From positions 11,903,253 through 11,967,252 of the forward strand of contig QVOM02000001.1 in the NCBI GenBank assembly GCA_003586115.2: DNA of 64,000 bases, in the 5' to 3' direction. Below, one piece after another: positions 1 to 10,802 of the stretch. The notes under the pieces were generated by a model. It worked only from the letters and a program-made list of their open reading frames with translations, made no database searches and was not told where the DNA came from. The first letter of the stretch is position 1. Each line of letters opens with the position of its first letter. The translations under genes were made by a program, and so were the position numbers. The stretch comes from Salvator merianae (taxonomy: Eukaryota > Chordata > Lepidosauria > Squamata > Teiidae).

Positions 1-1216
1 AATGCAAACTTATTTGTCAAGAAAAAGAAAACATACGACGGCATAGCTTGCAAACACAGCCAGATTTAGAAATACAGACAAAAGGCAACTATTTTTTTTC
101 ATGGTTGTCGAATGTAATTTGAATCCTTCTGTATCCCTCCACATTCATCAAACTTATCACACACTCTCAGGTCACAAAATACAGTGTTATCTCATCCAAG
201 GGTATATAAAATAAAGCCTAGGAGAAGAAAAGAACAGAGGAGAGGACAGAGGAGAAGAGATAGAAACAGAATGAGTTCTCTGGCAAACGTCCATATGGTC
301 TACATACCAGAGAGTCCCCAGGAGGCCATGCACGCTGGCTGCACAAGCCCTGAGACTGATACATTCCCAGGCATGGAAACCAATCTGGGAGCACTCCAGC
401 AGGTGATCTTTGAAGTGGTCTCTCTCATGCACTAAGGCTGGATTCCATTCTGGCCGCCACCACACAGATAGGCAGTGGTGGCTGGAGCATCCCAGACCCA
501 TTCTAGAGCCCAGCAACATTCTTCTGGACTCCAGAAACAGCCTGCTTCCAGGCCATTTCTGGGTATGCTGCTGAACTGTTCCAGCCTGCAACTGTGGAGG
601 ACAGGGAACTTGTGCTCCCTGGCTCTGAAGGTAAAACAGGATGGGGTAGCTGCCATGCAGACAGCCACCAGGGCTGTTCCTGGGTCAGTCCTGGTCTAGG
701 AATTATCTCAGCGGCACATCTTGCACACCCTTTTGCAGAACCAGCCTCGGACTCTCAGGTACTTCCACTTCTTTGAGACTAGGATGATACATGCAACTAC
801 TTGATAGGTAGCAGTTTTGCAGATATCTGGAAAGCAGATTGAAAAGGTCATTCCTCAGGTGCAGCTAAAACAGCAATTATTTTTTGCAGCCACTGAGTGC
901 TGAGAAACAGGTGGAACTAGGATGTCTGAATCAGCCTCACCTACACTTGTCCAAAGGATGAGTCCAGTAGAATTACCCTTCAGGAAATGTAACAGTACAT
1001 ACACACATAAAAATGGTACCTTCAAAAAGCTTGAACCCAATTTAAATTGACATGGCATCCATGTCATTACACTGTTGCCACTCCATAAAAGCAAAATAGA
1101 TCTGGTACTGTTTATTAGCATCCACAGCTTGCAGGAAGAGCTTTTAAAAAACAGTTGGAAGATTTGGAAGAAGTGTTCTGTTGCATATAAGCCAGAAGAC
1201 CATGCAGAACCTAGCC
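1..1216. other. unassigned sequence, no gene seen
   Basis: AT-leaning sequence without a recognisable exon, RNA gene or mobile element. Open frames of 60-130 codons exist on both strands, but they overlap each other, lack splice context and show no recognisable domain. A possible minus-strand splice donor (GTGAGG near 950) has no convincing exon behind it. Confidence 0.5.
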
Positions 1217-1630
1217 AATGGAAGACCAACATCATCTGCAATGGAAGGCCAGCTCTAACTGCAGTGGAAGACCAACATTATCTGCCATAGAAGAGCAACA
1301 CTGTCTGCAATGGAAGACCAACATTGTCTGCAATGGAAGACCAACATTGTCTGCAATGGAAGACCAACATTGTCTGCCATAGAAGAGCAATGTTGTCTGC
1401 CATGGAAGACCAACGTTGTCTGCAATGGAAGACCAACATTGTCTGCCATAGAAGAGCAACATTGTCTGCCATGGAAGACCAACGTTGTCTGCCATAGAAG
1501 ACCAACATTGTCTGCCATAGAAGAGCAACATTGTCTGCAACAGAAGACCAACATTATCTGCAATGGAAGACCAACATTGTCTGCAAAGGAAGGCCAACAT
1601 TATCTGCAATAGAAGACCAACACTGTCTGC
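1217..1630. repeat. 23-bp minisatellite, 18 copies
   Basis: A tandem array with a 23-bp unit close to AATGGAAGACCAACATTGTC followed by TGC. The span of 414 bp is exactly 18 units. Units differ at a few positions: AATGGAAGACC, CATAGAAGAGC and CATGGAAGACC variants alternate in a higher-order pattern near the middle. Because 23 is not a multiple of 3, the reading frame rotates through three unit phases. The unit has no stop in most phases, so open frames of about 75-125 codons appear on both strands. These are array artefacts, not genes. Confidence 0.93.
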
Positions 1631-2186
1631 AACAGTATCCCTGGCATACTTCCTACATTGTTTCAGCAGTCTGGCTGATATATAATAGCCAGGAGTCCTT
1701 GTGTTTTCCTAATGTAGTAGACACAACAGGGCATTCAACAGTGAAAACAGTAAAATAATTCTTAATCCCCACCCATTCAGGCAATCACACAAACGCAAGA
1801 AGGGACTATCATGAGCAGCCAGACTAATCTTCCCTAGGACATGCGCCCAACAATGGCCAATCACGCACCAAGCATGAATGTCCGGTTGAGCAGACACAGT
1901 AAGGAGTGTCACAATTTTACAGGATAACAAACCTACAAGAGACATACGTTTCAGACTGATAGGTGCTAAAGGATTTTTAAAAGACACTGGCTGGTTTTCT
2001 TACGTCAACGAATTGTAAGAAAAAGAAAGAAGATCCAATCTTCAAACCACAATCAATGAAGCAACATCTCTTGAGTCAGATGTATCTCCTAGAAGCAATT
2101 TTACCTTTAAAAAGTTCAACAGAAGTATTTGCTCACAATTGTATTTAAAAGAAGAGGGGACATATTTTCAAACTGTAAAAGGCTGA
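1631..2186. other. unassigned intergenic or intronic sequence
   Basis: No gene, RNA or recognisable transposon seen between the minisatellite and the MITE-like element that starts at 2187. Confidence 0.45.
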
Positions 2187-2696
2187 GGGCCTTTCTGCAC
2201 GGACTCTTAATCTGTATTAAGGGTCTGTATAGTTCATTTCTAAGCCACATAGATTCACACATTAATGTGGATCTATGAGACTATGCCCCCCACTAGTCTG
2301 CTTTCTCTGCACGAGACAAAAGCAGAGGCCTTAATTAAAGGAGGCCTTAATCTGGATCACTGGTAGATGTGAGTAACTGGTCTACCAGAAGGACCAGCAG
2401 CCTGATTTGGAACACATCAGAAATCATACCTCCTGTGTTTGGGACTATCGAGGGGTGCCTTTCAGTGACGCACTATGATATAGCATGATGCCGAAAAGCA
2501 CCCTCCAGTGGCCACAAGGCTGGGAACAAAAGCTCCTAGCCTTCAGATATGTAGGGATGTGGCCTGATCCAGGGCTGCTCCAGATCCGTGTCATTGGTAC
2601 AGATCCAGACCACATCTTCCCGCAATCTGGATCAGTGGGCCAGGCTAATCCCGGCCCGTTAATCCTGATTGCTGGCAGGTAAGTGCAAAAAGGGCC
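2187..2696. mobile_element. non-autonomous DNA transposon, GGGCC-TTT-TGCAC family (copy C1)
   Basis: The left end reads GGGCCTTTCTGCAC and the right end reads GTGCAAAAAGGGCC, which is an inverted repeat. The flanks TGAG (2184-2187) and TGAG (2697-2700) could be a short target duplication, but one base overlaps the terminal repeat. The interior has no transposase. Related copies with the same ends and similar interiors occur at 3216, 11640, 14117, 20495 and 36710. The superfamily is not settled because target duplications are inconsistent among copies. Confidence 0.7.
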
Positions 2697-2919
2697 TGAG
2701 ATACATACATCAGGAAGGGGGAGCATGCGGCCTCTAAACAATGCTAGACTCTACCTCCCATAACCCTAATGGCCAGAGGCGATCAGAGCTAGAGTTGAGC
2801 AAACAATTGCAGGGCAAAAAATGTCCCATTTCTGTTTTATTATACAATGATCTTCCATTTCCTTTTTGATTTTGAACGTTAACAGTGTGTGGCTGAACTC
2901 TCTAATTGTATAGCTCATC

Positions 2920-3060
2920 CTGTTATTTAATTAATTAATACCCTGCCCTATACCACAGTCTCATGGCAGCTTACAAAAGGAAGTAAAAAGAAAAGATAAA
3001 ATAGAAGGTTAAAATATAGATAAAATAGCCTCAAAGGTCTGGTCTACAAACAAGTGCAGA
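2920..3060 (-). mobile_element. L2-type LINE 3' tail (minus strand)
   Basis: An A/T-rich tail (TTAATTAATTAATACCCTGC) is followed by the reverse complement of the conserved L2 3' end, in which the plus-strand form reads roughly 'accctgggacctttgggtgaagggtg' in other copies. Only the non-coding 3' end is present. Confidence 0.5.
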
Positions 3061-3215
3061 ATAGCCCAGAGATTGAGTTCCTGCTCCCATCCCCAACTCT
3101 CACTCATCCCAGGCATTTTTTACAAGGGCTCCATGTAACAGAAGAGGAACAAGAAGTTTGGGGTTCTTTACTGTTATCATCATCACCCCTACTACTTTAG
3201 AACTAACCAACAAAA

Positions 3216-3632
3216 GCAGCCTTTCTGCACTTAACTCCTGCTGATCTAGATCAGCCCATCCCCAAGCTGGGGTGGACTGTTCTAGACCGGAACAAGGCTG
3301 CCCACATTGGGATAGCTTGTTCCAGTCTAGCCCCCATGCTGCCCCCGAAGCTTGCACATGTTTTGAGCCAGCCTCTGGAAAGCTCTGCCAGCCAGGAACA
3401 AATGTTTCTGGCCTTGGAGGCCCCGGGGACCCATTTTGGCAGTGCACCAAAATGCCCCCCCCCCCGGTAAGCTGTACCACAGAGACCTGCACACCTCCTT
3501 GCTCTGGCCTCCTGATCTGGATTACACTCCACCTGGTGCAGACAGGGCATACCAGCAGATGGTGGGGCCTTCCTTAAACCAATCTATCATGACACTCCTG
3601 GACCCCTTTGTTAATCAGTTTAAGAAAGGCCC
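3216..3632. mobile_element. non-autonomous DNA transposon, GGGCC-TTT-TGCAC family (copy C2)
   Basis: Left end GCAGCCTTTCTGCAC and right end AAGAAAGGCC resemble the family ends. The interior, with repeated 'tctagac/ccggaacaag' and 'ccaaaatg' blocks, matches copies at 11640, 14117 and 36710. It contains a C10 homopolymer near 3456. It has no coding capacity. Confidence 0.6.
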
Positions 3633-3690
3633 AAAGAATCTCACATGCTGTTTAAGGTGAAGACGCCATGGATGTGTGTTGGACTCCTAG

Positions 3691-3868
3691 GCCCTTTCTG
3701 CACTGGGCCTTATTCCAGATTATATCTCAGAATAGGGACCTGCCATCTGCATGCTAGTGCAGACTATGGTAGGCCCTGGGCAAGATCTTCCTTAGTTTGC
3801 ACTAGCATGTGGATGGCAGGTCCCTATTCCGGGATATTATCCCCAATAAGGCCAAGTGGAGAAAGGGC
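3691..3868. mobile_element. 178-bp palindromic MITE (copy A1)
   Basis: The two halves are inverted copies of each other. The left half runs GCCCTTTCTGCACTGGGCC ... GACCTGCCATCTGCATGC and the right half runs GCATGTGGATGGCAGGTC ... GAGAAAGGGC. A second copy (11955-12134) is nearly the same length. The terminal motif matches the larger C family, so this is probably an internally deleted or foldback derivative of the same transposon group. Confidence 0.8.
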
Positions 3869-3938
3869 TCTAGTGACTACACAAACACGTATGGAAGAGT
3901 CATGCAGTTGCCAGTTACTGTTCTTCTAACCCAAACAG

Positions 3939-4025
3939 CCAAAGAGAAAAGCAGGAAGCTACAGTATTCAAATGACGGAAGGGATCCCAAACCCAGCATC
4001 TCCAACGAAAGACCGAGAAGGAGAG
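3939..4025 (+). other. candidate coding exon, 87 nt, unidentified
   Basis: A pyrimidine-rich stretch ending CCCAAACAG (to 3938) precedes an 87-nt segment that is open in one frame and is followed by a strong donor, GAGAG|GTGAGTG at 4026. In that frame (phase 1 to phase 1) the 28-29 residues are highly polar and basic and end near PRRR. I do not recognise the protein. Splice-like sites occur by chance at this density, so this stays a candidate exon only. Confidence 0.25.
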
Positions 4026-4857
4026 GTGAGTGAAAAACATACAGAGAGACAAGCCCAAATCACATTCCTGCAAGGGTGGAGTATGATTTTTACACAGCTG
4101 GTAACATGTATCGGCTTTTGAAGGGCACTGTGGCTTAAGCAGCAAAGGAAAAGAATTTGCGGAAAAAGAAGGAGAATGGCAAATTACTTTCCACCCACTC
4201 CTAAGCTCCTGGCAAAAAGCAAAGTAAAAATTGAACAAGAAGGCATGCCCCGGGTCACACAAGGAGTGCAATGAATGCTACATTTATATAAATAGAGTTT
4301 GGGGAGAAGGAAGAAAGAAACAGAACAATTATTCCCAGTTATTTCGGTCACTCTCTCAAACTTATTTTATACTTCCCTCCGCCCTGGGTGTGTGCGTGTC
4401 TCCCCACAACAGGTTAGAGAGGATTCCACCTCAAGAGAAAGCCTTTATTTCCTCAGAGTACACAGACAAACCGGTAATTGAAACTATGGATTCCTGTTTC
4501 TGAATGGGATCCCACTCCACTTAAGTGCAAAGAATCCCACATCCCTGCACTACTTCCATGAACCACCTTCCCACTTCCCAATTTTTGACCAAAGCACAGA
4601 CTTGAAACCTTCCAAACAAGGAGAAGCTGTTGATCATTTTACACGTTAAGGTTGTTCCCATATGTAAATGATGCATGTAAACACGCCATAATAAAGAGCC
4701 CGTGCTGAATCGCAAGTGGGAAGAAGAGACGAGTAAAGCAAAAACACCACTTAGAAGAACAGCTGAGTCCAACAGCTTAGAAGGATACATACTGCATTAT
4801 ACATGAATATCCCCAAGTTCAGTGTTATATTTTAAATATATGCTAGTGGGCAAAATG
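4026..4857. other. unassigned sequence
   Basis: Open frames on both strands here (for example minus 4521-4790) have no recognisable domain or splice context. No mobile element identified. Confidence 0.4.
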
Positions 4858-5030
4858 GGAGCTGCTCCAGCTAAGTAACAGCGCATCTCTTTTGCATGTA
4901 GAAGGTGCCAACCAAGTTCAAACCGCAGGATCTCTCTGGGCGAATACAAAGGAAAATCATTTCTGCACTGTTGCCAAGAAACCCTGCATGGTTTTAGTCC
5001 ATGCAGTCACTTGAAATCAAGCTTCGCCCA
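4858..5030 (+). mobile_element. tRNA-derived SINE, degraded
   Basis: The head is a decayed tRNA-like promoter region ('cttttgcatgtagaaggt ... aagttcaaacc', B-box-like). It is followed by the shared SINE body 'ggaaaatcatttctgcact.ttgccaagaaaccctgcatgg', as in copies at 30193, 36427 and 24452. It is too decayed to expect Pol III activity. Confidence 0.6.
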
Positions 5031-5104
5031 AGGGTATCTTTACTTTTAAAAGGGCAAACTGAAGTACCCTGGGCCAAAAGACTCAGCTGTCTGGGTTTCC
5101 TTTT

Positions 5105-5530
5105 CTAATTTTATTTTTCATTTCCATTTTATTGGTGTACCACCTTTCCAAACAGAAAATCTGCCTAATTTACAACAAACAGGACAGATACAATAGAAAA
5201 TAATACATCAAACATTATAATAGATCAGTGGTTCCCAACCCTTTTTCCCTGGCGCACCCCTTGGCAGCCCATTTCCATAAACTGTACCCTTCATATTAGC
5301 AAAATGTTTGCAACTAATATAGCTGTCTTACACTACTGACATGTGTGCCTTTTGCCACCATTATTCAATTTTTTTCACATACCCTGAAATGTCATGGTGC
5401 CTACCACTGGGGGTACTTGTACCCCAGGGTGGGAATCTTTGTAATAGAAATCACAGATCATACAAAATAATACATTACAAAATAACACAAAACCTTAAAG
5501 TAACTTTTAACAAAGCTGCGCTGATTTAGA
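5105..5530 (-). mobile_element. L2-type LINE 3' tail, interrupted by a hAT MITE
   Basis: An A/T-rich tail and the reverse complement of an L2-like 3' region lie on both sides of the 5226-5441 insertion: 'aaataatacatca...' before it and 'caaaataatacattac...' after it. No reading frame is left. Confidence 0.45.
5226..5441. mobile_element. 216-bp hAT-type MITE
   Basis: The left end CAGTGGTTCCCAACCC has the hallmark hAT start. The reverse complement of the right end reads CAAAGATTCCCACCCTGG, an imperfect inverted repeat. The element is flanked by TAATAGAT (5218-5225) and TAATAGAA (5442-5449), an 8-bp target duplication with one mismatch, as expected for hAT. It has no transposase. Confidence 0.75.
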
Positions 5531-6490
5531 GTCCTTAAACAGCGGCATACAAGTGAGTGTTCAGATCTGAAAGATTCACTTCATTTTTACATTAACTTGG
5601 AAGAACCCTGAGCTGGAGCATGACGCAAAAGTCACAAAGTGACGATTATAGAATTCGAAGCCCAACTATTTGTTTTGGATATCAGTACCTAATGGCCTTC
5701 ACAGCCTTTTCACATAACAAGCCACTTCAGGATAGCCCAAGTTTAATTTCAGCAATATTACTTCAAGGAGTGAGGGGTGAGGTCTCGTCATTGCTGTAGG
5801 AAAGAGTCACTCTCTTTCTTTTTTTATATGTCACTCAGAGACCTGTCAAACAATCCAGATCTACACTTAACCAAGACTTGCATTAGAACACATTAGCTAA
5901 TCTGGACTTGTAAATAGCTACTTGCCTGTGACAAGTATGAGCCATCTCCATACACCCTCAAAAAGGGAAATCTGTTACTAAAGTTAGTTTCTTTACACTT
6001 TGAAGTGGTTTAAGAGGCAGGCCACAAGTGATCGAAGTAAATATATGCAAAATAACAGGCTAATTTCTTGTACATGCAAAAACTTGTATGAAAATACTTA
6101 TTGTTTCTTCCATTTATATTCTGCATTTTTATGCCCTAAGGAGCTGAAAGCAGCAAGTTTCTCCTAAATAATCACATCATCCAGCAGGGACAGTCTGATG
6201 ATTGGGACCATGGGGCAGAAGGATGGGTGAAAGCCATTCCATCCATTCGGTTTGTTACTAGAGCAAAGTCCACTGGTAATAGAACTGGGTTGATCTGGCT
6301 GATGCTGCCCTGTCTCCCTGTGCCACGCCTTTTTTCTAATTTACAAAAATCTTACTGCTGCGTGCTGATTGTCATGAGTAACGATCGCCTTGCTGCAAGC
6401 ACACAGACACGCCCCAGTTTTAAATGACTATTTATAAATCTGCACAAACCACATTCTGCACAGCAGGCAAAACAAAAACTGATCACTCAC
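5531..6490. other. unassigned sequence
   Basis: AT-rich, no exon or repeat recognised. A short frame at 6227-6427 has no support. Confidence 0.4.
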
Positions 6491-6528
6491 CGGGGAAATC
6501 TTAAAGTGGTGGCCGGTGTCCACTGTGG
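6491..6528 (-). other. candidate 38-nt coding exon, unidentified
   Basis: On the minus strand a long pyrimidine-rich tract (about 6530-6565, 'ctcttccttttggctgcc...') ends CTCCAG. It is followed by 38 nt and then CCCCG|GTGAGT (donor GT at 6490-6489). In the frame entered from a phase-1 intron the peptide is TVDTGHHFKISP. That phase matches the phase-1 end of the exon at 31,967. I do not recognise the protein, and a 38-nt segment could be open by chance. Confidence 0.25.
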
Positions 6529-6780
6529 CTGGAGGTCAAAGGGCAAGGCAGCCAAAAGGAAGAGGTAGCAAGGGTCAGAACACATGTGACACTACATGGT
6601 AGCAATGCTGTGGAAGCCCACATGGAAAAGGAAGCACACTGTAGCCATCCCTGAACTGAAACATTCATGAAAGAAGAAGGCTCAAGCTCCGAGCTCATGC
6701 TTGAGGTAGGATGTCGCTTGCTCGGCTATTATGGGCTAGCCATCCCAGAGTATTAATGTTCTCAACAATGGAAATATACA

Positions 6781-7292
6781 TAAGAACATACAGGAGCCAT
6801 GCTGGATTGGCCCCATGGCCCATCTAGTCCAGCATCCTATCTCACACAGTGGCCCACCAATTGCTTCTGTGAATTCTCAAGCAGAAGGCAAAGGCAAGAC
6901 CTTCACCTGCTCTCGATTTGCTACAAATGGCCTTGAGAGGCATCCTGCCTGTCTCTCTAACCTAGAGGCAGTACCTAGGTACCCATTCTAGTAGCCATTG
7001 ACACACCTGTCCGCCATTAATTTGTCTAACCCTTTCTTAAAGCCATCCAGACTGGTTGCTGTCACCACCTCTTCTGGTAATAAATTCCATAGACTGATGA
7101 CTCTCTGGGTGAAAAATTACTTTCCCTTGTCAGTCCTAAATCTCCTGCCTATCAGCTTCATGAGGTGACCCCTAGTTCTGTGTAAAGTAAATTTTATTTA
7201 CAGTCATTGACTCAAAACAACCCCTGGTTCTATTATTGTGTGATAGAGGGGGAAAAAATCTCTGTCCGCCTTTTCCACATCGTGCATGATTT

Positions 7293-7330
<38 letters not shown>

Positions 7331-7590
7331 GTTACCTTGTAAACTCCATCTTTCAAGGTTGAAGAGGTAGAGATTTAGCAGCCTGGTTCCGTAAGGAAGG
7401 TGTTCCAGCCCCCTTGATTGTTCTGTCTGTGCCTTTCTGCACTTTTTCAGTTCCGCAATATCCTTTCTGACACATGGTGACCAGAACTGTATACATAATT
7501 CCAAATACGGTGTCACCACATTTTTATAAAGAGGCACGAAGATGCTTGCCAACTTATTTTCTATTCCTTTCCTAATTACCGCTAGCATTG
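6781..7590 (-). mobile_element. CR1 LINE, 3' part of ORF2 and 3' UTR
   Basis: The minus strand translates to the CR1 ORF2 C-terminal signature: VIRKGIENKLASI, then LYKNVVTPYLELCIQFWSP and GLEHLPYGTRLLNL (7588-7330). It is followed by the 3' part ('ggaatttattaccagaagagg' region) and the end that reads 'ctggatgggccatggggcc' near 6830. The frame is broken by a (TG)n microsatellite and by substitutions, so this is a dead 5'-truncated copy. Confidence 0.85.
7293..7331. repeat. (TA)n(TG)n microsatellite
   Basis: A short TA run passes into about 15 TG dinucleotides inside the CR1 remnant. Confidence 0.9.
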
Positions 7591-7740
7591 AATTTGTTGG
7601 GGCAATTTACATGGTCTTTACAACCAAAGTGCTTCCTCAGCTGATAGACTGCAGATTCTATGTATCTGCTGACATTTACAGGGTGGCATTGGTGATGGAC
7701 AGCCCTGTGTCAGTCTACGTGCTCCTATAATAGTTCGATA

Positions 7741-8419
7741 CACCCTCTAATTTAACAGCCCGTCATTTAACAGCTGTTTAGAACAGGAAAGGAAAACCAA
7801 AATCTAGCAGCCCAGGTAAACCATGAACTTCCTATGCCACTAAAATGGGGCAAGTTTTTTTCAAACTTCCAGGATTCCCTAAATCTCTTTCCCTTCCCCT
7901 GCTCCCTGTATGTTCCTCTTCTGAGTCCTACAAAAGCTGAATTCTCGGCCAGACTTCTAGATTGAAGAAGATACAACAGGAAATAATAAGATAAACAGGA
8001 TGTCATTTTAGCCACAGTGGTGGTCAGATGGATCTCTCAAACTTTTATAAGAAAATGGCTTTTTCAGATACTCTGCTTCCCTCAAGGGAGATATCGTAAT
8101 GCCGGAGAGAAGGGGCTATTTATTAGTTTAGCTAATACCCTTGAGCTCAGATTGTTTTCCTGACTACACTATTTTCTCCACCCTGTTGCAGCAGATTTAT
8201 TTTTGACCAGAAATATTTATATGTTCAGAAGGCTCATTGTAGGTTATCAAAACTTTAGGACAGCGATTTTTATTTTTTTTTGCCTTCGGAAGACAAAAAA
8301 ATTCTAAACTTACTTCCAAAAGACACAAAAGGACTCTTCAGGCAAATAACCTTGTCTGATGACCCGGGTCAATGTAAATTTAGGTTAGAAAAATAGTACT
8401 TCAATATTTAGAAGTCTCA
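7741..8419. other. unassigned sequence
   Basis: No gene or recognised repeat. Short T and A runs near 8270-8300. Confidence 0.4.
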
Positions 8420-8780
8420 CTTTTTCAAAACAAAAAAACTGGGACATCTACTCCACCGCTCCCTGGGTCTCTGAGCCTCTTCACGGAGCAAGAAGTATGC
8501 ACAGGGATTTGGAATAGCCTCCCTTCTGAGATGCATCAGGCACCCTTTTTGTATGTATTCAGATGACTGGTAAAGATGCACCTCTTTATCCTGGAGGCTG
8601 AGGAAAAGACATCCTCTCACCATGCAGGCCCTGCCTCTGTTTTAACTAACTTATTGAATCTGTTTTCATAATTATTTTATTGTAACATGCCCTGAGACTT
8701 TTGGGTATGGGGCAGGATGGATAGATGGTTGGATAGATGGTTGGTTGGATGGATGGATGGATGGATGGACAGATAGATAT
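8420..8780 (+). mobile_element. L2-type LINE 3' end with (TGGA)n tail
   Basis: The conserved ending 'ccctgagacttttgggtatggggcaggat' passes directly into TGGA/TAGA repeats at 8714-8778, as L2-type LINEs do when the tail microsatellite grows. The upstream part corresponds to the ORF2 C-terminal region but carries stops. Confidence 0.7.
8714..8778. repeat. (TGGA)n/(TAGA)n microsatellite
   Basis: An imperfect tetranucleotide array with GGATGGAT, AGATGGTTGG and GGATGGATGG variants at the end of the L2 copy. Confidence 0.9.
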
Positions 8781-9379
8781 TCTCCAACTCCTAAAATAAA
8801 GTGCCATAGAAGTCTAGGCAGTGGGGGAAGAGGAGGAGAAAAAATTAGGTGCAGAAGGTGGAGAAGGACCACCAAAAGGGAATGTGGCATCCATTTTCAA
8901 GTTCCGCTTCCCTCCTTCAATCCCTCCTTTAGCCAAAGAAAGAAAGAGGCATCTACTCTAAAGCACAAGGAAAGCTGGCTCCCTGCCTCAGAGAGAATGG
9001 ACCTGGCCTTCTACAATCCCCCATTCTTCTGCACCAACATTTGGGTTGCTTGCCATTGCTCTTGTCATCTGAGCGGTTCACACACAAATGCTCTTTTTGA
9101 TACCTTCCACTGTCAGATGGACTGAACCACCTTTGTTTTGTCCTCTTTACCCTTCCCCATTGCTGAATTTGTCAGGACTCTAGGACAGAGTTCTGAAAAA
9201 TATCCATAAAAGTGGGACTGTCTGGTAAAACCAAGATGTATGGAACCCCTATCAACATTCTTCAAGATTTTTTCCTTAATGTAAGCTGTACTTGAAAAAT
9301 GTCTATAGTCAAATCAGTTAGTGAGAGAAACCTGCCAACTTATTTGAACTTGAGTGTTACTATATCTAAATCAACAATC

Positions 9380-9905
9380 ACTTACAAGCGTGAGAAAAAC
9401 CTAAGCTTAATAATGCATATTATGCTGGATGCACATCATGCCAGTCCTGAAGTTAACAAAGTCCTAAACAACTTGGGCCCTGGTTATCATACGGAGTGCC
9501 TTCTACCATTTAGACATTCCTGAGTGTTGAGATCTCAAAGAGAGAGCCTTCTTAAAGTTCCTCCTTTCTCAGAGATGCAAGGAGCAGAGACATGCAAAAG
9601 GGCCTTTTCTGAGGTGGCCCCCAGATTCTGGAACAGCCTCCTACTGGAGGTTCACCAAATGCCTATATTATATGGTTTTCAGTGCCCAGTTAAAATATAC
9701 CTCTTCACCCAGGTCTTAGATGTTTAGCTTCTTCTGGGTGTTGTCCTGTCAAGGAGGGAGGGAAGATTATATTTTAAATATGTTTTAAGAATGCTTTATA
9801 TATTTTATCTTTTTATTATTGTAACCCACCCTGGGATCTTTTGGTGAAGGGCAGAATGTAAATCCATAAATAAGTGATTGAATGAATGAATGAATGAATA
9901 TTTCC
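9380..9905 (+). mobile_element. L2-type LINE, ORF2 C-terminus and 3' end
   Basis: Frames 9299-9523 and 9524-9727 carry NNLGPGYHTECLLPFR and then RAFSEVAPRFWNSLLLEV. These are typical of the L2 ORF2 C-terminus ('APRLWNSLP'-type motif), separated by one stop. The 3' end 'cccaccctgggatcttttggtgaagggcag' and a (GAAT)n tail at about 9886-9900 follow. It is a dead copy. Confidence 0.85.
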
Positions 9906-10019
9906 TTAAACAGTTGCAATTCTTGTTTGCATTAAGATAAACAGCCTTAAATCAGGTTCAAATCCTGGCATCTGTATGGACACAGCCATACAGTTTTCTA
10001 GGCAACAATATGGAAAGGG

Positions 10020-10112
10020 TTCGCAAAACTGACATCTTCTGGGGAGATGAGGAGGATCATATCAGAGACTTTCTGCACACAAAGCAGATGTGCAGCCTCT
10101 GAGCTACAGCCA
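10020..10112 (-). mobile_element. tRNA-derived SINE head (minus strand)
   Basis: The minus strand reads 'ggctgtagctcagaggctgcacatctgctttgtgtgcagaaagtc...tgatcctcctcatctcccc', which is a decayed tRNA-like A box, anticodon region and B box. The SINE body is missing. Confidence 0.6.
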
Positions 10113-10486
10113 CGGCTGGCTGACCAGCAGTGAATTAAAATGCAGTTTGATGTAACCAACACTGAAAAGAAATCACTACTCCTTCCATGCTGTCTAGTCA
10201 CCACTGCTTACAATATACATTTTTGTGGTCTAAACTAATGCTAGACCACAATAAATCTGCACATCTCTAAGAGGCTCTCAGCATTCCGTGCCATTTTAAC
10301 TGATGTCCAACTGATAATGTATACCATGACTCTACAAAACGGGAAAGCTCTGTCCCCAACATTTGAAGGGATAAAAGTTGGAATCCACAAGAATGGATGA
10401 TGATGTTCAAGAGGACTTCTTCTGAACCTACAAAAGCGATCTGTCAGACTGGTCCACTCAAGGACACCAAATTGAAGGTTAGCATT

Positions 10487-10802
10487 TTATGGAAAAAGCT
10501 GAGGTTGACATAAATCTTTGTCTTCTTCCGGTACATGCACACGCAGCTGCTGCAAAAATTCACTGTGATTTGAAGCAATTGCCAAGTCTTGGGAAATCAG
10601 GGAGGAAATGCTGAAATCTTACCAAGTAATTTCAAAAGGCAACAACAGGGGAAAGAGAACTTAGTTTTACAACCAGCTGAGCTGGGATTATTCCTTCCCT
10701 CTTTCTTCCTCAACTGTTCCTTGGACAATTTGCTCAATACAGCAGACTGTGCAATCAGGGTGGGATCAACAGCTAAGATTGCAGGATGTGGGTTTTCTTT
10801 GG
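10487..10802 (-). other. candidate minus-strand coding segment with a terminal exon, unidentified
   Basis: Two minus-strand stretches look coding. The first, from 10,802, follows 'ccattctttgcctcag' and reads KENPHPAILAVDPTLIAQS, continuing with SKLSKEQLRKKEG. The second, 10,610-10,487, follows 'taagatttcag' and reads ISSLISQDLAIASNHSEFL, ending CQPQLFP and a TAA stop. The frames do not join cleanly: no donor of the right phase was found between them. They may be separate exons, a decayed pseudogene, or chance. I do not recognise either peptide. Confidence 0.25.

Noticed and set aside
1232..1612. Repetitive 'proteins' of 75-125 residues on both strands
   Set aside because: Translations of the 23-bp tandem array in rotating frames, no independent gene signal.
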